Of a DNA stretch of 64,000 nt, positions 26,843-35,096 are shown piece by piece. The DNA lies in assembly GCF_900113765.1 (NCBI RefSeq), contig NZ_FOQO01000011.1:124001-188000 (forward strand), in the 5' to 3' direction. Both the position numbers and the translations under genes were made by a program. The notes beneath the pieces are model-generated. The model had not been told where the DNA came from. It saw nothing but the letters and a program-made list of their open reading frames with translations, and ran no database searches. Every line of letters begins with the position of its first letter. Within the stretch, counting starts at the first letter, position 1. Origin of the DNA: Parapedobacter indicus (GTDB lineage Bacteria; Bacteroidota; Bacteroidia; Sphingobacteriales; Sphingobacteriaceae).

Positions 26843-27744
26843 ATCTTTGCTTTTTGGCGATAACTTTTATTGATGAAAAATACACCACCTAAGGTGACGA
26901 TCAATGCCAACGCCGTAATTCCCGTGAGCCGCTCATGAAGAAAAAAGTAACCCAGCAGAAGCGCTATAAACGGATTGACATAGGCGTAAACGGATGCCAA
27001 TCCGGGCGGCAGGTGTTTAAGAGCGTACAGAAAACAACCATATGACGCCAGAGAGCCGAAAATAATCAGGTAAGCCAATGCCCACAGGCTGTCGGAAGTA
27101 ACGGTGGCCAATTGTGAATAGTCGTCTAGGAAAATACTACCCAAGAGCAATACCACACCCCCACTGGTTAACTGGAAGGCGACATTTACCAAGGTCTTGG
27201 CGGCGGAGGGCCGATGCTTGGTATATACCGTGCCGGCAGCCCAGCAGAAGCAGGCGAAGAAAGCCGCCAATACGCCGTAGCGGTAATTGGAGTTGCCCAG
27301 GTCCGCCACGTTATCGCGGAAGATAAGACCGACACCAACACATCCCAATAACAATCCGATCACCAAGTAGACATTGATCGCTTTGCGGTCAGTGCCCGCA
27401 ATGTAGCCGATAAGCACGACATAGACCGGCATGATGGAAACAATGAGCGCCGCCAGTCCGCTGGGTATATACCGTTCGGCCCACCCGACTACACCGTTGC
27501 CAAGCGCGATCATCAATGTGCCAGCAATAAACTGCCGGCCGATGTCGCGACGGCTGATGGCCAATCTCTGTCCGGACAACAACAAAAGCACCATCATCAA
27601 CACACCGGCGATAACCTGTCGGACACCTGAAAACAGAAACGCGGGAACGGTCGCGACCCCGATGCGCATGGCAAAATAGGTGGTGCCCCATACAACGCAG
27701 ACAACTGCTAAGGCCAAATATGCATTTATAGTTTTTCTATCCAT
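26839..27744 (-). CDS. EamA/DMT-family transporter
   Basis: A ten-helix exporter-type membrane protein of about 301 residues with two EamA repeats. The first begins LALAVVCVVWGTTYFAMRIGV; the second includes YVNPFIALLLGYFFLHERLTG. The ATG at 27744 (MDRKTINAYLAL) is the usual compact N-terminus, so I reject the in-frame start at 27801. It is paired with a GNAT gene by a four-base overlap, a coupling that often joins a modifying enzyme to export of a small molecule. That role is inference. Confidence 0.9.
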   Translation of the reverse strand: MDRKTINAYLALAVVCVVWGTTYFAMRIGVATVPAFLFSGVRQVIAGVLMMVLLLLSGQRLAISRRDIGRQFIAGTLMIALGNGVVGWAERYIPSGLAALIVSIMPVYVVLIGYIAGTDRKAINVYLVIGLLLGCVGVGLIFRDNVADLGNSNYRYGVLAAFFACFCWAAGTVYTKHRPSAAKTLVNVAFQLTSGGVVLLLGSIFLDDYSQLATVTSDSLWALAYLIIFGSLASYGCFLYALKHLPPGLASVYAYVNPFIALLLGYFFLHERLTGITALALIVTLGGVFFINKSYRQKAKI

Positions 27745-27807
27745 GACGGTGTTAAAGTGATGACAAATTTCGGGCAGTGTGATGGAAGATAGCAGATACA
27801 ATTTTAA

Positions 27808-29202
27808 CTATTTATACCCGTACAGTTTGGGGAGATTTCCGCCGGGTCTCCATACTTTTGAAGGATGCTTATGTGCATAGTTAACGATCAGCTGCATCAT
27901 GTACCGGTTGCTGATATAGGGGGTGAGCATTTCTTTCACTTCTTCTGGAGCACGGATATCTGCAAACTGGCTGATGTGACCCATGCCGTGCAATTTGCCG
28001 TTTTCCACCCAGATGCAACTGACCTCGGTTTCATCCCGCCCGCTATCGAAAATAGCAAACGTGGGAAGTTCATTCGCTAGGTAATCAAGCGCTTGTTGCA
28101 CACGCTGGTTGTGGATGTCAGGTGTGTCGACCATCGGCTTTTCTATCAATTGTTTGGGACCACCAAAGGTACAATACTGTGGATGTAGATTAAATTGTTC
28201 AATTAATCGGAGAAGTAAGTTTACGGCATCTAATTGGTTGTGAAACAAATGTGTATGTTGGTGATTTCTGCTATGCTTCCCGATGGCGAGCCGGAGATAC
28301 CCTGCGTGGTCTTCATAGGTGTACAGCGCATATTTGGGCTCAAATCGTTTCAACGAGCGGTTGTATGCGGGCCAATGCCGTTTGATTTCTGCCGCTTCCA
28401 ACAGAAGCGCCATAAGTTCAGTGCCACAGCGTTCATAAGTGACGGAGTGAATGTGACGGAGAAAGTGTTGCCGCTGGGGGTTGGGGTTATGCCCGGAGAA
28501 GTGCTGGGCAACACGGCCGCGTATGTTATTTGCTTTCCCTACGTAAATGATTTTTCCGCCCAAGTCCCGGAAATAATATACTCCGGTATTTTCAGGTAGG
28601 GCGTCGAATTGATCTTTGGGTAAATTGGGGGGCAACTGTTGGTGTTTCGATTTCTTTTTCAGCATTTCCGCCAGGCTGCCATTGGTATCCCATTCCATCA
28701 ACTTGCCAAAGAGAATGGCGGTGGCTTCCGCGTCGCCGCCTGCACGGTGCCGGTTGCTGATGGGGATTCCGAGTGCGTCGCACAACCTTCCGAGGCTGTA
28801 GGAGAGCAATCCCGGTCGGATCTTCCGGCTCAGCCGGACGGTACACAGTTTCGGTGAGGTAAGTGAGAACCCCGCCAGCTCCAGGTGGTATTTCAGGAAA
28901 GAATAGTCGAAATTCACATTATGGGCTACAAACACACATTCGTCCAGCAGGTCGAAAATACGGGGCGCCAGTTCGCTGAACGTAGGGCTGTGTGCCACCA
29001 TGTCTGGCGTAATGCCCGTCATGGCTTGGATGTAAAGGGGAATGGAGCACTGTGGATTGACCAGCGACTCGAAACGTTCAACTACCTTTTTCCCGTCGTG
29101 AATCCGTATGGCTACTTCGGTAATACTACTGCCAGCGGCATAGCCGCCCGTGGTTTCAATATCCACAATAGCATATAAGGTGATTTCGGAATGCTGCCCC
29201 AT
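27808..29202 (-). CDS. DEDDh exonuclease (DnaQ-like) fused to GIY-YIG (UvrC-like) domain
   Basis: A 464-residue two-nuclease fusion. Residues about 8-175 form a DnaQ-type exonuclease: YAIVDIETTGGYAAGSSI (DxE), FVAHNVNFDYSFLKYH (HNxxFD) and HRAGGDAEATA (HxAxxD). Residues about 200-285 form a GIY-YIG endonuclease fold: ENTGVYYFRDLGGKIIYVGKANNIRGRVAQHFSG, then YERCGTELMALLLEAAEIKRHWPAYN as in UvrC N-domains. The C-terminal 150 residues are unassigned. The combination is known in Bacteroidetes and some other bacteria and is usually annotated as DNA polymerase III epsilon or Cho-like; a repair role is likely. Confidence 0.92.
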   Translation of the reverse strand: MGQHSEITLYAIVDIETTGGYAAGSSITEVAIRIHDGKKVVERFESLVNPQCSIPLYIQAMTGITPDMVAHSPTFSELAPRIFDLLDECVFVAHNVNFDYSFLKYHLELAGFSLTSPKLCTVRLSRKIRPGLLSYSLGRLCDALGIPISNRHRAGGDAEATAILFGKLMEWDTNGSLAEMLKKKSKHQQLPPNLPKDQFDALPENTGVYYFRDLGGKIIYVGKANNIRGRVAQHFSGHNPNPQRQHFLRHIHSVTYERCGTELMALLLEAAEIKRHWPAYNRSLKRFEPKYALYTYEDHAGYLRLAIGKHSRNHQHTHLFHNQLDAVNLLLRLIEQFNLHPQYCTFGGPKQLIEKPMVDTPDIHNQRVQQALDYLANELPTFAIFDSGRDETEVSCIWVENGKLHGMGHISQFADIRAPEEVKEMLTPYISNRYMMQLIVNYAHKHPSKVWRPGGNLPKLYGYK

Positions 29203-29445
29203 AGGGCAAATATACTAAAATAGTTAGTCTATTAAGGAATTGAAATTATTTTTTGAGGAGGCTCCTTACTTGCCATTAAATCGCTGCCAGACCGCTGCGT
29301 GTGGCTTAGCCGTCTTCCTGCGGTGAGCGGGCGGTCTGCTGCCTGTTTTTCGCACCCCTCCCGCAAGGAGACCGCAGTTTAAGCGCCAACCACCCCCTCT
29401 GAGATGCGGAGCCTTTTAGCCACAGACAGGCGTGTCTAGTAAATA
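29203..29445. repeat. GC-rich intergenic segment with nested inverted repeats
   Basis: No gene is seen in these 243 bp. CAGACCGC (29288-29295) and GCGGTCTG (29331-29338) are perfect complements about 35 bases apart. An outer pair GGCTCC (about 29270) and GGAGCC (about 29408) encloses them. AGGAGGCTCCT near 29266 is itself nearly palindromic. The base composition differs from the AT-rich gaps elsewhere. It lies downstream of the four-helix membrane-protein gene and upstream of the exonuclease fusion; it could be a repeat element or a structured RNA. Confidence 0.42.
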
Positions 29446-29928
29446 TTACATCGTATCCGTAGGTGCGGACGCGCTGACAGATGGCTCAGCGGGAGGCTCG
29501 GTAGTAACTTCCGCAACCCGCTTTTTGCTACGTGGCGCAATCATGAAATAAAGACAGGAAAGCGACCACGAGCCCCAGAAAAGATAGCCTCCGCTATGAA
29601 AACTTTCCTTCATCAACCGGTGGGAGGTGGTGGTAAAATCCAGGTAAGTGAAGTAGGCGCCAATAAGCCCAAAAAGTAGCATCAGCAGGATGGTTGCCAA
29701 CGCGAGGCGCTGTCCAAGGAGCCGCTTGACGAGCCATAGCACAAAAATTAGTATGAGCTGCAGCGCAAACAGCAAGACGGCTGTTTTCCACCAAATTCTG
29801 AAGATACCATACTCACTATACAATACACGAATACCCACTTTTCCAACGAACGACATTTGGGATACCAATATGCCGGAAATTGTAGAAAGTAACGCCTGTA
29901 GGGCAATGAGGGTGCCTAAGCCTTTCAT
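29446..29928 (-). CDS. Four-helix membrane protein of unknown function
   Basis: A 160-residue protein with four predicted membrane helices (about residues 5-28, 48-70, 76-98 and 112-130) and a low-complexity C-terminal tail rich in Pro, Ser, Thr and Ala (TTEPPAEPSVSASAPTDTM). Similar proteins occur in Sphingobacteriaceae as hypotheticals; no function is known to me. It follows the lipoprotein gene by six bases on the same strand. Confidence 0.75.
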   Translation of the reverse strand: MKGLGTLIALQALLSTISGILVSQMSFVGKVGIRVLYSEYGIFRIWWKTAVLLFALQLILIFVLWLVKRLLGQRLALATILLMLLFGLIGAYFTYLDFTTTSHRLMKESFHSGGYLFWGSWSLSCLYFMIAPRSKKRVAEVTTEPPAEPSVSASAPTDTM

Positions 29929-29934
29929 CTTGTG

Positions 29935-30507
29935 CTATTTGATGACTTCCCAACCGGCGTCGCCATTAAATCGTAGCGAATAGGTTTTTTTAGTGAATGA
30001 AGCGTTGTTATCCGGATCCTTTTTGGCGAAATCCGCAAAATCAGTCTCGGCTTTCCGAAGGGTTACGGTTGCTTTTACGCGGCTTTTACCGGTTTGTTCC
30101 ACGAGCACGCCGCCCTCCTCATCGAGCGTGTATTCAAATGTCTTCACAGTTGCCTTTTTGTCCGTTTTTTCCAATACAAAGGGGATGGACTTATCGGTTA
30201 GCTTGACGAGGTAGACGAATGTACTGTCTTTCGAAAGGAACCTTTTGCGCTCTTTCAGTCGTTCCAAGGTGACGTAACCACCCTTTTCCAATCGCTCGTA
30301 GGCAACGAGGAGATCGCTGTCCGAACGCTGGCTGAATTTTAGTTCCCCATAGTCCATTTCGGCGGTCTCATAGACCGGATTAGCTTCGATGTAATGCGCT
30401 ATCTCGCCCAGTGCAATACGGTCGCTGATCGATTTTTCATGGCCACAGGCTCCCCAAAGGAAAGCAATAAAGAGCAGGGGGGTGTATCGATAGTAAAAGG
30501 GTACCAT
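29935..30507 (-). CDS. Lipoprotein of unknown function
   Basis: A 190-residue protein with a short lipoprotein signal (MVPFYYRYTPLLFIAFLWGACG, Cys about 21) and a charged, beta-rich body, including ATVTLRKAETDFADFAKKDP and ending LRFNGDAGWEVIK. The ATG at 30507 gives a proper signal peptide, whereas the longer in-frame start at 30627 would overlap the epimerase gene and put unlikely residues ahead of the signal. It forms a pair with the four-helix membrane protein gene. No domain recognised. Confidence 0.75.
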   Translation of the reverse strand: MVPFYYRYTPLLFIAFLWGACGHEKSISDRIALGEIAHYIEANPVYETAEMDYGELKFSQRSDSDLLVAYERLEKGGYVTLERLKERKRFLSKDSTFVYLVKLTDKSIPFVLEKTDKKATVKTFEYTLDEEGGVLVEQTGKSRVKATVTLRKAETDFADFAKKDPDNNASFTKKTYSLRFNGDAGWEVIK

Positions 30508-30623
30508 AAATGAACGTTTTGTCAAAGATAGGTGTTTGCAAAAGTTGTTCCAATACCTCACTCTCGGTAATAAATGGATCTTTCCTAGCACAATCATTGT
30601 GCTAGGAATACAAGTATAGGAGA

Positions 30624-31646
30624 TCAAAGTCTTACCGGATCATAGTAACTCAGGTACCAATCAATAAAGTTTTTTACCCCTGTATCCACAGAGGTTTGAA
30701 CCCGGTAATCGAAGTCTGTTTTCAATTTGTCGACATTGGCCCAGGTCTTTTCCACATCGCCAGCCTGCATGGGCAGGTATTCCTTAATAGCTTTCTTGCC
30801 GGTGTGCTTTTCGATGGATTCGATGAAATCCAACAGCCTGACCGGCTTGCTGTTGCCCACATTATAGAGGTTATATTTGGATGGACGTCCCTCTGGTTCG
30901 AAGGCGACGATGTGCTTGATGCTGTCGACTACATCGTCTACGTAGGTAAAGTCACGGTATAAGTTACCGTGATTAAAAACCTGGATGGGTTTGCCTTTTA
31001 GGATAGCATCTGTAAACAGGAACATCGCCATATCGGGCCTGCCCCAGGGGCCATAAACTGTAAAAAAACGCAACCCGGTTGTTTTCAGTCCATAAAGGTG
31101 ACTGTACGTGTGGGCCATCAGTTCGTTGCTGCGCTTGGTAGCCGCGTAGAGGCTCACTGGATGATCTACACGGTCGTCTTCCGAAAAAGGAATCTTATCG
31201 TTCGTTCCGTAGATGGAAGAGCTGGACGCATAGACCAGGTGGTTAATGCGATAGTGCCGGCAACATTCCAGCACGTTGGCAAACCCTACAAGATTGGATT
31301 GTATATAGGCGGGTGGGTTTTCCAAGGAATACCGTACTCCGACCTGAGCGGCTAAATGCACCACCAGTTCGAACGCTTCGCTGCGGAAAAGTGAATCTAG
31401 CTTGTCGGCATGGGTGATATCCAATTGCTGAAAAGAATAGTTTGGATGGGTTTTGCTGGGTACCGGTTTGCTTTCCTGTGTTTGCTGTCTTTCGATGCCA
31501 CAAACCGCCAACCGCGCATATTTCAGGTCGACATCGTAGTAGTTGTTAAGGCTGTCAAGGCCGACAACCGTGTGTCCTTCCGCCAGGAGCATCTGCACGG
31601 CATGAAAGCCGATAAAGCCTGCTGCTCCCGTTACCAATATCTTCAT
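30624..31646 (-). CDS. NAD-dependent sugar-nucleotide epimerase (UDP-glucuronate 4-epimerase type)
   Basis: An extended SDR of 340 residues. The dinucleotide-binding GAAGFIGFHAVQMLL is at residues 7-21, the catalytic YxxxK is in SLYAATKRSNELMAHTYSHLYG (about 165-185), and TGLRFFTVYGPWGRPDMA follows. The last stretch, and the overall similarity to CapI/LpsL proteins, point to UDP-glucuronate to UDP-galacturonate conversion for surface polysaccharide. It is 11 bp downstream of the arginine decarboxylase-like gene on the same strand. Confidence 0.92.
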   Translation of the reverse strand: MKILVTGAAGFIGFHAVQMLLAEGHTVVGLDSLNNYYDVDLKYARLAVCGIERQQTQESKPVPSKTHPNYSFQQLDITHADKLDSLFRSEAFELVVHLAAQVGVRYSLENPPAYIQSNLVGFANVLECCRHYRINHLVYASSSSIYGTNDKIPFSEDDRVDHPVSLYAATKRSNELMAHTYSHLYGLKTTGLRFFTVYGPWGRPDMAMFLFTDAILKGKPIQVFNHGNLYRDFTYVDDVVDSIKHIVAFEPEGRPSKYNLYNVGNSKPVRLLDFIESIEKHTGKKAIKEYLPMQAGDVEKTWANVDKLKTDFDYRVQTSVDTGVKNFIDWYLSYYDPVRL

Positions 31647-31657
31647 CCGGATTTTTA

Positions 31658-33049
31658 TTATTGATATCCCAATAGCCTGAGCACCTGCTTGCTGTTCTGT
31701 TCTTCACCGAATACTTCAAAGTTGAAGGTTTCATCGCGGTTTCTCCGGATGAGCACATGCTTGGGCGAGGGGAGCAGGCAGTGGTGGATGCCTCCATATC
31801 CGCTTAGCACCTCCTGATACGCACCGGTATGGAAAAAACCAAGGTACTGTATTTTGCGGGTCTTAGGCATGAATACGTTGTTCATGTGGGCTTCCTGGTT
31901 GTAATAGTCTTGCCCATCGCACGTAATGCCTCCGAGGTTTACCCGTTCATATTCCGAATCCCAGTTATTGATGGGTAAGAGGATGTATTTCTGATTGAGC
32001 GCCCATACATCCGGTAGATTGGTGATGAATGAGCCATCTAGCATCAGCCACTTTTCCCGGTCGTTCTGCTGCTTGCGTCCAAGTACTTTATACAGAATGC
32101 CCGAAGCTTCCGCTACGGTGTATTTACCGAATTCGGTAATAATATCCGGCTCCATCACCTCGTGCTGGGCACAGATCTGCTTAATCCGGTTGACGATTTC
32201 ATTGACCATGTATTCGTAGTCGAAATCGTGCACCAGCGAGTCCTTGAAAGGCATGCCTCCGCCGATATCTAGGGTATCGAGGTCGGGGTTTATTTTCTTG
32301 AACTTGCAGTACAGCGTGACGTATTTTTCCAGTTCGTTCCAGTAATAAGGAGTATCCGAAATGCCCGAATTGATAAAGAAGTGGAGCAGCTTAACCCGGA
32401 AGTTGGGGTTAGGCACAACTTTATTGTTGTAGAAATCCAGGATATCCTCCAGTCGGATGCCCAGCCGGGAGGTATAAAACTGTGAATCTGGCTGTTCTTC
32501 CGCTGCAATCCGGATGCCCAAATTACAGGGTTCATCCAACTCAACTTCGTCGTCGTAGATGTTGAATTCTTCCTTGTTATCCAGCACGGGTATGATGTTC
32601 TTGTACCCATCATGAAGCATATCCACGATGTATTGTTTGTATTGGTAGGTTTTGAACCCGTTGCAGATCACGGTGATGTCTTTGTTGACAATGCCTTTTT
32701 TTTCCAAGGCGTCAATCATTGGCATATCAAAAGCCGATGACGTCTCCAAGTGGATGTCATTTTTCAAGGCTTCTTCTACTACATGGCGGAAGTGGGAGCT
32801 TTTCGTACAGTAACAATATTTATAAGTGCCCCGGTAATTATGCTTTAAGATGGCGGTTTGGAACAATATCTTTGCCTGCTGGATCTTTTTACTGATGATA
32901 GGAAGGTAAGTGAACCGCAGCGGGGTTCCGTAAGTCTCAATCATTTCCATGAGGTTGAGATCGTGGAAATACAGCTCGTCGTCGATAATATCAAATCCAT
33001 CTTGGGGAAACCCCACGCTTAGGTCAAGAAATTCCTGGTAGCTTTGCAT
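31658..33049 (-). CDS. PLP-dependent arginine decarboxylase-like enzyme (fold III)
   Basis: A 463-residue alanine-racemase-fold decarboxylase. The Schiff-base Lys is probably in YKYCYCTKSSHF (about residue 82), the glycine-rich phosphate loop is DIGGGMPF (about 268), and the C-terminal catalytic Cys is in GGITCDGQDYYNQ (about 375). It belongs to the Bacteroidetes group annotated as arginine decarboxylase, much shorter than the 630-residue SpeA of proteobacteria. Substrate preference is therefore inferred. It is divergent from argS with adjoining promoters, which fits a shared link to arginine. Confidence 0.85.
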   Translation of the reverse strand: MQSYQEFLDLSVGFPQDGFDIIDDELYFHDLNLMEMIETYGTPLRFTYLPIISKKIQQAKILFQTAILKHNYRGTYKYCYCTKSSHFRHVVEEALKNDIHLETSSAFDMPMIDALEKKGIVNKDITVICNGFKTYQYKQYIVDMLHDGYKNIIPVLDNKEEFNIYDDEVELDEPCNLGIRIAAEEQPDSQFYTSRLGIRLEDILDFYNNKVVPNPNFRVKLLHFFINSGISDTPYYWNELEKYVTLYCKFKKINPDLDTLDIGGGMPFKDSLVHDFDYEYMVNEIVNRIKQICAQHEVMEPDIITEFGKYTVAEASGILYKVLGRKQQNDREKWLMLDGSFITNLPDVWALNQKYILLPINNWDSEYERVNLGGITCDGQDYYNQEAHMNNVFMPKTRKIQYLGFFHTGAYQEVLSGYGGIHHCLLPSPKHVLIRRNRDETFNFEVFGEEQNSKQVLRLLGYQ

Positions 33050-33139
33050 TTTCTTTTTTTGTTCTAAATAATCCCCTGCTTTTCAACGGCAGAAGCGAAA
33101 TAGACCAAACATCCATTTGCATATAAAGGCGTGTTTGTC

Positions 33140-33147
33140 TAAGTTTG
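33140..33147 (+). promoter_or_regulatory. -7 box of the argS promoter (TAAGTTTG)
   Basis: TAAGTTTG matches TAnnTTTG, and TTG at 33117-33119 supplies the -33 element about 20 bases upstream. The surrounding text TTGCATATAAA...GCG..TTT.TCTAAGTTTG is shared, with a few changes, with the pirin promoter near 61.73 kb. The argS ATG is about 97 bp downstream. Confidence 0.6.
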
Positions 33148-33148
33148 G

Positions 33149-33156
33149 CAAAGATA
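33149..33156 (-). promoter_or_regulatory. -7 box for the arginine decarboxylase-like gene (TATCTTTG, minus strand)
   Basis: The plus strand CAAAGATA reads TATCTTTG on the minus strand, a full TAnnTTTG match. It lies one base from the argS -7 box, so the two polymerases could not occupy both promoters at once. No clean minus-strand TTG is seen about 20 bases upstream, which lowers confidence. Confidence 0.42.
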
Positions 33157-33243
33157 TGTTTTCGGTGCGAAATGAAACAGTTATCTAAATGTAATTTTAT
33201 GATTTCGATACCGGTGCTAAGGAATTAATGCTTAAATACTTAC

Positions 33244-35028
33244 ATGATCAACGCCATACAGCAACAACTTATAAAATATACTAAACAGGCAGTCAGGGAA
33301 TTATATCATTCAGACGTACCCGATCATCAAATCACGTTACAGGAAACACGGAAGGAATTTGAAGGACAATTGACGATCGTCACCTTTCCATTTACCCGGT
33401 TTTCCAAAAAAACACCCGAGCTGACCGGCCAGGAAATCGGCAACTACCTGTTGCCCCATATTCCCGCCATTGCGTCGTTCAACGTAATCAAGGGGTTCCT
33501 CAATATTAGCCTTTCCGATGCGTATTGGGCGGATTTATTTACAACAGCTATCACGAAGAAAAGTTTTGGCACCTTTTCTCCCAACGGCAGGAAGGTCATG
33601 GTGGAATATTCGTCGCCAAATACCAACAAACCGCTCCACCTCGGCCATATCCGTAATAATTTATTGGGCTACTCGGTAGCCGAGATTCTGAAGAGGTATG
33701 GTTACGAGGTCGTAAAAGCTAATTTGGTGAATGACCGCGGTATCCATATCTGCAAGTCAATGCTCGCCTGGCAACGATGGGGAAGCGGAGAAACTCCCGA
33801 AAGCAGCGGCCTCAAAGGGGATCACCTGGTGGGAAAATACTATGTGTTGTTCGACAAGGCCTATAAACAGGAGATCGATGCGTTACGAGCGCAAGGAATG
33901 ACCGAAGAGGAAGCCAAGAAGCAGGCGCCGGTTATCCGCGAAGCGCAGCAGATGCTCCAACAGTGGGAAGCAGGCGACGAACAGGTTATTAAGTTATGGA
34001 AATTGATGAATGGTTGGGTATACGCCGGTTTTGAACAAACCTATGGCCAGCTTGGTGTAAATTTCGATAAGTATTATTACGAGTCAGACACCTATCTGCT
34101 CGGCAAAGATATCATTCAGGAAGGACTGGATAAGGGGGTGTTTTTCAGAAAAGAAGACAACTCGGTTTGGATTGATCTGAAGGAAGATGGTCTGGATGAA
34201 AAGTTGGTGTTGCGTGGAGATGGTACTTCGGTATACATTACCCAGGATCTGGGTACAGCTCAGCTGAAATTTGACGAGTTTGGGATGGATGAGTCTATTT
34301 ATGTGGTCGGCAACGAGCAAGACTACCATTTTAATGTACTCTTTCTGATTTTAAAGAAATTGGGCAGGTCATGGGCCGAAGGACTTTTCCACTTGTCGTA
34401 TGGCATGGTCGATTTGCCTTCAGGCAAGATGAAATCGCGGGAGGGCACCGTGGTAGATGCCGATGACCTGATGGATGAAATGACAGAAACAGCTAAGAAG
34501 CGGACGGAAGAGCTAGGCAAGACCGAGGGGCTGTCAGATCCGGAAAAAGCACACCTTTATCACATCATTGGCATGGGAGCCCTGAAGTATTTCCTGCTGA
34601 AAGTGGAACCCAAAAAACGCTTACTGTTTGATCCCAATGAGTCTATCGATTTTCAGGGACATACAGGGCCGTTTATCCAATATACACATGCTCGTATTCA
34701 GTCTGTCTTGACGAAAGGAAGTTTTTCGGAAAGTACCCCGTTGCCTGTTCGGGATGAGTTAACGGATAGCGAACGTGACTTGATTCGGCTCTTGGGCGAC
34801 TTTCCGGCTGTTATCGAAGCGTCCGCAAAAGAATTCAGTCCGGCACAATTGGCCAATTATTGTTTTGAATTGGCCAAACAGTATAATAAATTTTATCATG
34901 AAGAATCCATCCTCAAAGCAGCCGTGGAATCCATCAAGAATTTTAGATTACACCTTTCAAAGGCTACTGCCCGGATCATATCAGACGGAATGAATCTGTT
35001 GGGTATTGAAGTGCCGGAACGAATGTAA
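33244..35028 (+). CDS. argS: Arginyl-tRNA synthetase
   Basis: A class I synthetase of 594 residues charging tRNA-Arg. It has the N-terminal Add-1 domain (about 1-100), the HIGH motif as KPLHLGHIRNNL (about 128), the KMSK-like loop as SGKMKSREGTVVDADDL (about 395), and the C-terminal DALR anticodon-binding domain (about 475-594) ending in the typical GMNLLGIEVPERM. The ATG at 33244 gives the standard N-terminus. It is divergent from the arginine decarboxylase-like gene. Confidence 0.97.
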   Translation: MINAIQQQLIKYTKQAVRELYHSDVPDHQITLQETRKEFEGQLTIVTFPFTRFSKKTPELTGQEIGNYLLPHIPAIASFNVIKGFLNISLSDAYWADLFTTAITKKSFGTFSPNGRKVMVEYSSPNTNKPLHLGHIRNNLLGYSVAEILKRYGYEVVKANLVNDRGIHICKSMLAWQRWGSGETPESSGLKGDHLVGKYYVLFDKAYKQEIDALRAQGMTEEEAKKQAPVIREAQQMLQQWEAGDEQVIKLWKLMNGWVYAGFEQTYGQLGVNFDKYYYESDTYLLGKDIIQEGLDKGVFFRKEDNSVWIDLKEDGLDEKLVLRGDGTSVYITQDLGTAQLKFDEFGMDESIYVVGNEQDYHFNVLFLILKKLGRSWAEGLFHLSYGMVDLPSGKMKSREGTVVDADDLMDEMTETAKKRTEELGKTEGLSDPEKAHLYHIIGMGALKYFLLKVEPKKRLLFDPNESIDFQGHTGPFIQYTHARIQSVLTKGSFSESTPLPVRDELTDSERDLIRLLGDFPAVIEASAKEFSPAQLANYCFELAKQYNKFYHEESILKAAVESIKNFRLHLSKATARIISDGMNLLGIEVPERM

Positions 35029-35096
35029 GGAGAACTCGGAAAGATGCAGAAGTTGGAAAGACCGGAAATTCGGGAGATCCGGAAATATAGCAGCAA

